Shown here one piece after another: positions 40,879 to 48,800 of a stretch of DNA of 64,000 nt. The notes under the pieces are model-generated. The model did no database searches. It was not told the DNA's origin and saw only the letters and a program-made list of their open reading frames with translations. Location of the stretch: the IMG/VR virus record IMGVR_UViG_3300025913_000025, positions 1-64,000 of that record; one strand, written 5' to 3'. The DNA comes from a virus. A program made the position numbers and the translations under genes. Within the stretch, counting starts at the first letter, position 1, and each line of letters opens with the position of its first letter.

Positions 40879-40906
40879 TTGCGGCAATAATCCAGCGCAT
40901 GAGATT
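40879..40906 (+). promoter_or_regulatory. Promoter candidate before the 40936 gene
   Basis: TTGCGG, a 16-base spacer, GAGATT. The -35 sits in GATTGCGGCAA, again the recurring promoter motif. Confidence 0.5.
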
Positions 40907-40935
40907 ACTTCCTTTTCATCGATTGGAGAGTCACC

Positions 40936-41364
40936 GTGGATCCCGCGTTGGATTATGACGTGCTGCGCGTGTATGTCGGTGCGCTTCCGCCCGAGGATCG
41001 CCAGGTCTTCGAGCTGATGGCAGGCCTCGAAGGAAACGATCCCGTCTCGGACCGGAACGAGATCAAGGAAGCGCTGGAGCTCAAGAAGGGCAAGACAGCG
41101 GGCCGCATCGAGCGCGCGTTCCGTCGGCTCCGCGCGGCGGCTGAGATTGACGCGGACGTCGAGGACGACGACATCATCGAGAGCTTGATCATCGGCGAGA
41201 CGCGACGACGGGCGAGACTGGTGATCAAGATACACACCTGCCAGCGAGCCGAAGAGGAAGCGCCGGTAGCCGAACCCAAGAACGGGTTCCAGGGGCTTTT
41301 TTGCGATCAATCGCCTGCCGACGTCCCAGCGGATGCGAACGAAGACGACGACCTTCCGCTCTGA
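40936..41364 (+). CDS. Small acidic protein with a sigma-region-4-like helix-turn-helix
   Basis: 142 residues, GTG start. LPPEDRQVFELMAGLEGNDP, EIKEALELKKGKTAGRIERA and FRRLRA follow the order of sigma-70 region 4 (a helix, a turn with repeated Leu, and a recognition helix ending in Ar-RLR). No region 2 is present. It may be a phage transcription factor or anti-sigma-type partner. The C-terminal 45 residues are acidic. Confidence 0.45.
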   Translation: MDPALDYDVLRVYVGALPPEDRQVFELMAGLEGNDPVSDRNEIKEALELKKGKTAGRIERAFRRLRAAAEIDADVEDDDIIESLIIGETRRRARLVIKIHTCQRAEEEAPVAEPKNGFQGLFCDQSPADVPADANEDDDLPL

Positions 41365-41373
41365 GGTGAATCG

Positions 41374-41739
41374 ATGGCGCTCCGCTCGAGGAGGTGGGTT
41401 GACCGGAAGACCGGCCAGAGAGTGACCCGCGCTGATTTGGCGCGGTTCCTCTTTGAAGATGATTCCTGCACGCTCGGCGGGATTACCGTGCCGTCTTTGC
41501 GCCCCATGATGCTTCTGTGCCCAAAATGCAAACTTCTCGCGTTCCGAAGCGGCGAGCACGCGTTTTTTGATTCCAACAACGTCGTCTACGACTGCTACGA
41601 ATGCGGATACTTTGCCTGGGACGAATCGACCCAATCCGAGCATCCGTTGCCCGCATATTGGATCGCGGACGCGAAGTCCTGGGGCGCATACGAGGATTCC
41701 GAGGTAGGAAAAGATCATGACCGATCCCAATCGCCGTGA
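41374..41739 (+). CDS. Zinc-ribbon hypothetical protein
   Basis: 121 residues. LCPKCKLLAFRSGEHAFFDS then YDCYECGYFAWD is a four-cysteine ribbon with two CxxC knuckles. Overlaps the next gene by 23 bases. Function unknown. Confidence 0.6.
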   Translation: MALRSRRWVDRKTGQRVTRADLARFLFEDDSCTLGGITVPSLRPMMLLCPKCKLLAFRSGEHAFFDSNNVVYDCYECGYFAWDESTQSEHPLPAYWIADAKSWGAYEDSEVGKDHDRSQSP

Positions 41740-42274
41740 CTTCCTGAAGACGACGGTCGCGTTTGCGGGAATCCCTCTGATCGCTTCGCCGTCTGCGGCG
41801 GGACCGGTCATCGAACCGCCGAAGAGGCCGAATCGTTATCGACCGGCCGACGTCCAGGCGCTTCTTCCCAAGCCTGGCAAGACGAACGTCATGGCGAGGA
41901 TCCACACCGATTACCTCGATGATCAGGACCAAGTGGTCCTCATTGATGGACTGCGTCTCTGCGAATTCCACGAACTTGCAAGGGTGGTGACGCCTTCCCC
42001 GGAACTCGGCAATCATGGTTGGGAAATCCTTGGGAAATGCCTCTGGATTTCCCAGAGTGAAAAATCTCTGACGGTGGGACTCGTGCTCACAGAAGTCCCC
42101 TATTTTCTCGCATGCGAAAACCAACTTGATGTCGCGCTCGGCTTCAGATCGCACGAATCTTCACCACCGACCCCGGACGAATGCCGACGATTCGAGAACT
42201 ACGGCGTTCCCAAGGCAATTCACCGACGCTGGGAATTGCTCGAGTTGATCCTGGTCCCGATTGAGGAGGACTAG
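41717..42274 (+). CDS. Second protein with a twin-arginine signal
   Basis: 185 residues. DPNRRDFLKTTVAFAGIPLI then ASPSAAG is a complete Tat signal. The mature part begins in a basic Pro-rich stretch and has a strand-rich C-terminal half (SLTVGLVLTEVPYFLA). Not similar to the other Tat-type protein beyond the signal. TAG stop. Probably acts outside the cytoplasm. Confidence 0.7.
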   Translation: MTDPNRRDFLKTTVAFAGIPLIASPSAAGPVIEPPKRPNRYRPADVQALLPKPGKTNVMARIHTDYLDDQDQVVLIDGLRLCEFHELARVVTPSPELGNHGWEILGKCLWISQSEKSLTVGLVLTEVPYFLACENQLDVALGFRSHESSPPTPDECRRFENYGVPKAIHRRWELLELILVPIEED

Positions 42275-42279
42275 AAGCG

Positions 42280-42678
42280 ATGGCGAGCTTCCTCTGTTTC
42301 ATCCTGTTCGTGGCCTTCGTGCTCACGTTCTACATCGCCTGCTGGCTGTTCGGCGAGCGCGGTCGTTTGATGACGAAGCTCGATGTCGAGCGAACATGGC
42401 CGACAGCACTTCAACAGGTCATCGATGTTCCGATGGCAGGCGGTCCCGCCGATGGCGCGACTCAAAAGATCAATCTCCTGGCGAGCGTCATAAACCTGCC
42501 GATTGTCAGGGTCCGCAGCATGATGGAGCAGCCGATCTGCACGATCTGGACAGCCGAATCCGCGCCGGCGGTTGAGATTCCGGAGGGCGTGCAGGTCGAG
42601 CATGGCCACGCGGTTTACGAGCGCCATGTCGAATACCGTTTCAAAGAACTGAAGGGAGCATCGATTGAAAGCAAGTGA
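42280..42678 (+). CDS. Small membrane-anchored protein
   Basis: 132 residues. N-terminal span FLCFILFVAFVLTFYIACWL with a cytosolic or periplasmic domain behind it. It lies 5 bases after the Tat gene and overlaps the GroES gene by 14 bases. Unrecognised. Confidence 0.6.
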   Translation: MASFLCFILFVAFVLTFYIACWLFGERGRLMTKLDVERTWPTALQQVIDVPMAGGPADGATQKINLLASVINLPIVRVRSMMEQPICTIWTAESAPAVEIPEGVQVEHGHAVYERHVEYRFKELKGASIESK

Positions 42679-42979
42679 ACTGCTTTGCCCGATCGAACCG
42701 TTGACGAACGTCGTGGTCGTCAAGCGGATGCAAGAAGAGACGATCACCGCAGGCGGGATCATCATCCCCGAGGTCTCCCGCGAGAAGCCCGCCAAGGGAG
42801 TCGTGATCGCGAGCGGCCCGGGCACGTTGCTCCCGACCGGTCACATCGAGCCGACCGGCGTTGAGTACGGCGATACCGTCCTCTTCGGCAAGTACAGCGG
42901 CACCGAGATCGAGGTCTTCGGCGAGCGCCTCCTCTTGATCCGCGCCGAGCACCTCCTTGCCACGGAATCGGAGGACTGA
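42665..42979 (+). CDS. groES: GroES-type co-chaperonin
   Basis: 104 residues, TTG start after GAAGGGAGCATCGA. The cpn10 fold is clear: IEPLTNVVVVKRMQEETITA, mobile loop GGIIIPEVSREKP, GVVIASGPG, GDTVLFGKYSGTEIEVFGER and LLLIRAEHLLA. It caps the host GroEL ring during folding. Phage T4 gp31 serves capsid folding in this way. No groEL is nearby, so it should work with host GroEL, probably for the capsid protein. Confidence 0.92.
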   Translation: MKASELLCPIEPLTNVVVVKRMQEETITAGGIIIPEVSREKPAKGVVIASGPGTLLPTGHIEPTGVEYGDTVLFGKYSGTEIEVFGERLLLIRAEHLLATESED

Positions 42980-43488
42980 TGGCGACCCGACTCAAACGGC
43001 TCGTGCGCAAGGTCGTTTCGACCCACGCCAAGGACGTGGCGAGACTCCGGGCCCTGCTCAACAAGAACGGTTACGATGCGGACGATCTCGAGATCGAGGC
43101 CGCCTATATCGCGTGGAGTCGATCGCTACCACGTCCGTCCGAGTGGCATTCCCTCTCGTACATGACTAACGAAGCAACGTTGTTGAAGGTCCTGCTCGAC
43201 GTGATGATCGTGGAACCCGAGCAGGAATTTGTTGAAACCCCGATCGCGCTCCACACGTCCAGTTCGGGCGCGGAGCTACCGAAGGAGAGCAACCGTGCAG
43301 AAGCCAGCCAAAAACAAGATGACCGGAGCCGCACCGAAGACCAAGGCCGCGGCCGCGCCGGCGCCCAAAGCGTCGCCCGCCTCCGGGAAGAAAAACGCCG
43401 CCGCGCCGGCAAAGGGAAAGAAAGCGAAGTGAAGGCGACCGAGTCGGCTCAGGTCGATGACTTCGAAGATGAAGATGAGGACGACTGA
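42979..43488 (+). CDS. Hypothetical protein with charged C-terminal tail
   Basis: 169 residues. Residues 1-90 are a folded helical domain (LRALLNKNGYDADDLEIEAA, YMTNEATLLKVLLDVMI). The rest is a charged, disordered tail ending in DDFEDEDEDD. A short Lys/Ala-rich frame with a strong ribosome site overlaps the tail, so the true arrangement here is unclear. ATG overlaps the groES stop. Confidence 0.6.
   Translation: MATRLKRLVRKVVSTHAKDVARLRALLNKNGYDADDLEIEAAYIAWSRSLPRPSEWHSLSYMTNEATLLKVLLDVMIVEPEQEFVETPIALHTSSSGAELPKESNRAEASQKQDDRSRTEDQGRGRAGAQSVARLREEKRRRAGKGKESEVKATESAQVDDFEDEDEDD
43295..43432 (+). CDS. Overlapping Lys/Ala/Pro-rich small basic protein
   Basis: 45 residues in another frame, GTG start with GAAGGAGAGCAACC upstream. 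Made of Lys, Ala and Pro (KTKAAAAPAPKASPASGKKN), like a histone H1 tail. A strong site and natural composition support it. It lies fully inside the preceding gene, and its stop is adjacent to an AAAGAAAG run, so one real protein could change frame here. Confidence 0.4.
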   Translation: MQKPAKNKMTGAAPKTKAAAAPAPKASPASGKKNAAAPAKGKKAK

Positions 43489-43506
43489 CCGGATCAAACC
43501 GGTCAG
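43485..43506. terminator. Bidirectional terminator, 8-bp perfect stem
   Basis: CTGACCGG pairs with CCGGTCAG around ATCAAA, between convergent genes. The stem includes the stop codons of both genes. Confidence 0.65.
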
Positions 43507-43982
43507 AACAACTCGCCTTGAGTGCGCCGCTCCGATTGCTTCGGGCGGCGTTTCTTTTTGGTCGCTTCCAGACCAGGTCCCGGCATCGACACGGGGACAA
43601 CATACTCACGCCATGCCTTGCGGAGCCGGTTCCGAAAGATCGCGCCCAGAATCGCCTTTGGCATCTTGTGGAGCTGGAGCTCGACCATTCGGTCGAAGAC
43701 TTCGACGATCGCCTCGGCGCTCTTGCCTTCGGTGATGACTCGCGTCACCTGCTGGATGTTCTTGAAGATCCAGTAGTCGTCGAGCAGCAGCAGCGAGAGT
43801 TCCACGCCGGCCGCATTCGCCGCGGCCTGCCGCGCGCCGCGCGCCAGGTTTATGTTCGCCACGGTCTCCAGCAACGAACAGAGCGTGCCGGTGTACGGCG
43901 ATTCATCCGTGGCTTCTTTGGCGAGGTAGAGGAAGTCCGGAATCGGACCCTGCGGTTTCCGCCGTGGCCGTTTCTTCGTCAT
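43503..43982 (-). CDS. Hypothetical helical protein
   Basis: 159 residues. Basic ends (TKKRPRRKPQG; KKKRRPKQSERRTQG) around a helical core (LCSLLETVANINLARGARQA, AIVEVFDRMVELQLHKMPKA). Could be a small nucleic-acid-binding protein. GAGGGCGCA precedes the ATG. One of a few minus-strand genes in the structural region. Confidence 0.6.
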   Translation of the reverse strand: MTKKRPRRKPQGPIPDFLYLAKEATDESPYTGTLCSLLETVANINLARGARQAAANAAGVELSLLLLDDYWIFKNIQQVTRVITEGKSAEAIVEVFDRMVELQLHKMPKAILGAIFRNRLRKAWREYVVPVSMPGPGLEATKKKRRPKQSERRTQGELF

Positions 43983-44004
43983 TGCGCCCTCGGCAAAAAG
44001 AAAT

Positions 44005-44054
44005 CCCCGGGCCGACCGAACCCTTGGAGAAGAAGAGTTCGGCCAGCCCAGGGG
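44005..44054. terminator. Imperfect hairpin downstream of the 44073-44339 gene
   Basis: GGGC...CCGAAC pairs with GTTCGG...GCCC, with a 3-base internal loop and a purine-rich loop. It lies just after the minus-strand gene's stop. Confidence 0.4.
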
Positions 44055-44072
44055 AAAGAATCCGCGTGAAGT

Positions 44073-44339
44073 TCAGTCTGGATCAACATGGTTCCCGTGT
44101 AGCATGAAGCAGGTTTGATCGCCCGGATTCAATTCAAGCGAATGTTCTTCTCCGCGTTCCAACCAGCCCATTTCTTGCTCAGTCACAAATACCTGCGATG
44201 CTTCGGTCGTCTTGGCCTTCATCAGCCAGAAGCCGATCGTGCCCCAACGGAAACCGGGGATTCCGACCAAATGCCAAGACTCATCGTCCACGTCGATCAT
44301 TGCGCCGAAGGTGTACTTTCGGAAGTTTGCGAGACGCAA
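44073..44339 (-). CDS. Small hypothetical protein
   Basis: 88 residues, TTG start with GGGGGTTGAGAG upstream (an ATG at 44300 is an alternative). Strand-rich, with Trp at regular spacing (ESWHLVGIPGFRWGTIGFWL). Unrecognised. Confidence 0.5.
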   Translation of the reverse strand: MRLANFRKYTFGAMIDVDDESWHLVGIPGFRWGTIGFWLMKAKTTEASQVFVTEQEMGWLERGEEHSLELNPGDQTCFMLHGNHVDPD

Positions 44340-44464
44340 CTCTCAACCCCCTCTTGGATTCGACGCAAGCCTATGGAACAATAGGCACATCGGGTTTCGG
44401 ATCAACGTAAGATAACGAAGGCCGAATTCGATGGAAATCATAAGCCAGTGAGACGAAGTAGTCA

Positions 44465-45792
44465 ATGGCAACTATCGATCTCATTACCCCCGATACTTTC
44501 GCGAGCGGATGGGCGACCGCCGACGTTGCGCTCAGCGATGCCGATCAGAACTACCTACCGCTTCTTATCACGGCCGCGTCCGAAGGGATTCAGCGCTGGC
44601 TCAATCGGTGGATCAACGTCCGCGACTACATCGAGATCCGGCAGCCGATCCCCGGACAATGGGACAAGCCGGACCCCGATTATATCGGTTTGAGCTGGTT
44701 CCCGCTCCGGCCCTCCGCGCTTAATCCGAGCTTGAGTTGCCGGACCAACCGCTCGTCCGCAGTGTTCATCTCGAACCAGGGGAACACGAACGTTCAGGAT
44801 GCCTGGTTCTCACTCTACACGATCGGCGAGCCGGACTTCGGCCTTCCTACGCCGGCAGGGATCACGGTCTCCTCTGTCTCGAGCGGCATCCAGACCGACA
44901 ACACGTTCCCCTTCTTTGGAGTCCCCCTCGCGACCGGGTTTTCAGTGGTCGCCTCTGGTACCGGGGGAACGATCCCGACCGGGACCTATCAGGTCGCCTA
45001 CTCGAATCTCAACGGTGCCGGGGAGTCGGTACCGTCTGCGACGAGAAGCGTTGCCGTGACGCTCGGTCAACAACTCATCGCCACGTTCCCGACCCTGATC
45101 CTCAGGCGCTCTCGAGGAACCTCTACGTTTCGACGACGAACGGCAGTTCGGCGACGATGACGGTCCAGAACTCGGCGCCGATCACCGATACCCGATACGC
45201 CGCGAACGCGCTAGTCTCAGGAGCCGCTCCGCAGACGGCGAACTATGCCACGCTCGGCCAGCTCGCGACCGCGATCAACAACTTGGGCAACGGCTGGACC
45301 GCGCAGATCCAGGGACCGACCACGACGTTCGGCGAGTGGTCAACCGCCGATGTCTGGGCTTCGTGCGGAACGCAGGTGGGTTGTCTTTCGACTGGATTCA
45401 CGCAGGGCCTCGATGTGTTCATGACCCGCATGGTCGGCGTTCAAACCGATGTCGCAGGCGGGGCCGTCTGGTTGCCAAAGGGCGCGACTCAGTATGGATC
45501 GGGACCGGGCAACGTGACTCAATGGCCGGGCAGTTGCGATATCGTGATGGGCGGTTCGAACTGGAACGGACCGGTCTTGCTGAAGTATGCAGCCGGATTC
45601 ACGACTGTCCCCGCAGCGATTCAGGATGCGTGCGTCGAACTCGTGAAGGCCATGTTCGAGCGCAAGGGGACCGACACCACGCTCAAGAGTGAGAACACGG
45701 ACCGGTACAGGCGCGAAGCGCTCGAGATGATTCCTTATCTTCCCGGACCGGTGAAGAAGGCGCTTTCGCTCTGGCGATACATCCCTGTCTGA
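44465..45792 (+). CDS. Head-tail connector protein with a frameshift near 45095
   Basis: Two frames together give about 442 residues. The first (44465 to about 45097) starts like gp6-type connectors (DQNYLPLLITAASEGIQRWL, YIEIRQPIPG) and runs into a fibronectin-like insert (TGTYQVAYSNLNGAGESVPS, ending ATFPTL). The -1 frame continues the same insert (LSRNLYVSTTNGSSATMTVQ) and the connector's C-terminal helices (VPAAIQDACVELVKAMFERK, YRREALEMIPYLPGPVKKAL). In the first frame a stop comes at 45160 after an Arg-rich run. No slippery heptamer is seen, so a one-base deletion or sequencing error is likely. Confidence 0.7.
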
Positions 45793-45804
45793 GAAGAGGG
45801 TCCG

Positions 45805-48800
45805 ATGTCGACGCCGACAATTTGGCAAAGCCCGATCAATGGTGCGCAGGCCGCGCTCGCCGCGAAGTATACGGTCGGGCTCGGATCAATGGTGATCACG
45901 AAGGGATACGGCGACGTGATCCGGCAGAAGCTCCTCGATCTGGGCTTGCCGTCGATCTCGCCGTCAGCGCCGCTCGCGTACACGATCACGTCGAAGACTC
46001 AGCCCTCGACGCTTGCGACCTACGAAGCGATCTATCAGGCAACTGGACTCACTGATGATACTCTGAGCGGAGTCAGCACGATCGAGGGTTCGATCGACCA
46101 GGCGTTCTCGATCGGCAGCAAGTTCGCGGTGAATCTGACTGCCGGCCAGATCGCGTTGATACAGACAGCGATCAACGCCGTCGAGACAGGCAAAGCGCCC
46201 CTCATCGCGCCCACGTTCACTGGCCAGGTTTCTGTTCAAGCGCCGACCGCGTCGACCCTCCTTCAGAGGTGGTTGGACAGCAACGGTTCCATGGTCGCCA
46301 CGATTGACAACGCCGGGTCCAATCTCGGAACGGCAGAACTCACGATCCTCGGTATCGCCAACGCCGGGATTCAGGACCTGGGTGGCCAGGTCGTCAACGT
46401 CAAGAATCCCGCCTATGGCTGCACTGGCAATGGCACGACGGATGACGCGCCCGCGCTCCGGCTGGCAATCACCAAAGCGGCGGCAATCGGCGGGACCGTG
46501 TTTTTCCCGAATGGAACGTTTCTGCTCAAGAGCCAGATCACGATTCCCAGTAACGTGACATTTCAAGGCGCCGGTCCCGGCAGCGTGATTCAGGGCGATG
46601 GGACATTTCAGGTCCTATTCGACGTCACCGCAGTCAGTAACGTCCAGTTCGTTTCGCTGAAACTGAACGGCGGAGCCAGCGTCGGCATTTACATCGATAC
46701 CTCGTCACACATCAGCGTAACGAATTGCGAGATCGATAACTTCACCCGCGTTCGCGACACGCTCTACACGTCGGGAATCCTGCTCAACGCGGCAAGCAAC
46801 GTCCTGATTCGCGGCAATAAATTCTCGGGATGCGGGTACAACGCCGGACCGGGAACGGCCGCGAACGGGACCATCGTTTTCAAGGACAACGCAACGACTG
46901 ACTGCACGAACGTCACGGTTTCCGAGAACGCGATTTTCAACGCCGGACTCTTCGCGATTTGCGGATTCGATATCTCGGAATGCAAGATTCTCGATAACTA
47001 TATAGATCAAGGAAACATCGGCAATACAGACTACAATAACGGATATGGCATCCTTGCATACGACGCGCAACACGCATTGCCGGGTCGGAACTTCGTCAAG
47101 AACAACCTGATCCGAGGCAACTTCGTCACTACCTGTTATGGGACCGGGATTTACTGCGTCGTCGGAATCGACAACACGATCGCGCACAACATCGTTGTCA
47201 ACAGCGCTCTGACGATGGATTCGTCCAGCCTGCGGCAAGGCGGAATCGTCGCCAATGAGTCCGTGCGGACCATCATCGACGGCAACCACGCGATCAACAT
47301 CGGCGGCGCCCAGCTCAATCTCGTGTCGGGGATCGCGAGCCTCGTGGGCACGGGTGACATGGTGACGAATAACACGATCGATAATGTTCCCACATCTGGA
47401 GGCGACGGATTCTATTGCGGGGGCACCGGCGAGGTAGTCACCATTACGGTCGGCGGCACGGTGGCCGATAACACAATCACAAATTGCGGTCAACATGGCT
47501 TGCATTTTGATATCACTCCCGACAAGACCGGGCTCATCATCGAAGGGAACAGCGTCACGTCGGTCGCTGGAGTCGGGATGCGATGCGGCCAGTTGATCCG
47601 ATGCCTGATCAAAGGGAACTCGATCACCGACTTTGGCGACGGCCAACAAGGGTTTCTGAGTGCCGGCACAGGCAGCGGCACCAATCGATGTGTGTTCGAG
47701 GGTAACATCGTCGTCACGACCGTCTCGAATTCTGGCCGGGCGTTCTCGTTCGCGAACGCGCGAAACCAGTTTATCAACAACGTGGTCATCGGCGCGGGGA
47801 TCCTTGCGACCGGGTTCTACGACACCACCAACCTGTCCTCTGAGCCGAACATCTATTCCGGGAACCGGTGCATTGTCGGGGTGACGAATCCGTTCAGTTT
47901 TCTCGGTCAGGTGAGCTGCCTGAACGGAAACTACAACACGGGGGCCGGCGCGCCGGTCACGACTCCGTTCATTCTCGGCGAGGATTACTACGACTCCACC
48001 AACGAAGTCTGGTACACGTCCAAGGGCACGTCCTCAGCGGCGGACTGGGTTGCTTACGTTTCGGCGATCGCGCCCACGCTCACCGGGCAGGTCATCGTGC
48101 AGGCCGCGGCGGCATCGACCTTGCTCCAGCAATGGAACGACAATGCTGGAAACCCGATTGCGGCGATCAATAATTCCGGCGCGGTCGGAGTCGGCACCGC
48201 ACAGCTCGGCATCGGCACCGCGAACCCCTTGCGTCCGCTTCATATCATGGCGGCGGACATCGGCGCGGGAACGTACATCGCGCTCGACAACACCGATACG
48301 ACCCACAATAACAACGGATCGATTATCGCGTGGACAACGACCACAACCGGCGTTGGAGGAGCCGCGTTTAAAGGCTATGCGTCAATCACGGGAAAGATCC
48401 TCACGCACGATCAACCGACGCTGGCCAGCACTCTTACCTATCTCACGGCGAACGGTTCCGGTGCATTCAATACATACTTGATGGACCAGTTCGGCGCTTT
48501 CACGATTCCGGGGAACGTCTACGCGACGGTGCGCGACAATGGAGGCGCCGATTTCGACGTTAAGCATCCCACCTACGGATGCAAATGCGATGCGATGAGC
48601 GCCATTGCAACGGGCATCACGCTCAACTCACCTACGATCACGATGACCGTGCCGACCTCGGGAGATGTCGGCACGGCAATCTCGGTTCCCGGCGCGGGCA
48701 CTGCGGGCGCTACGCTGGCGACGACGATAAGTGCTGTAAATGGCACCCTGATTACGCTCGCGAGTCCCATCGTTACGACCGTCAGGACCGCGATCATTAC

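Noticed and set aside
41374-41739. Reading the zinc-ribbon gene at 41374 as a topoisomerase or transcription factor fragment
   Set aside because: Only two CxxC knuckles are shared; no catalytic or fold-specific sequence supports either.
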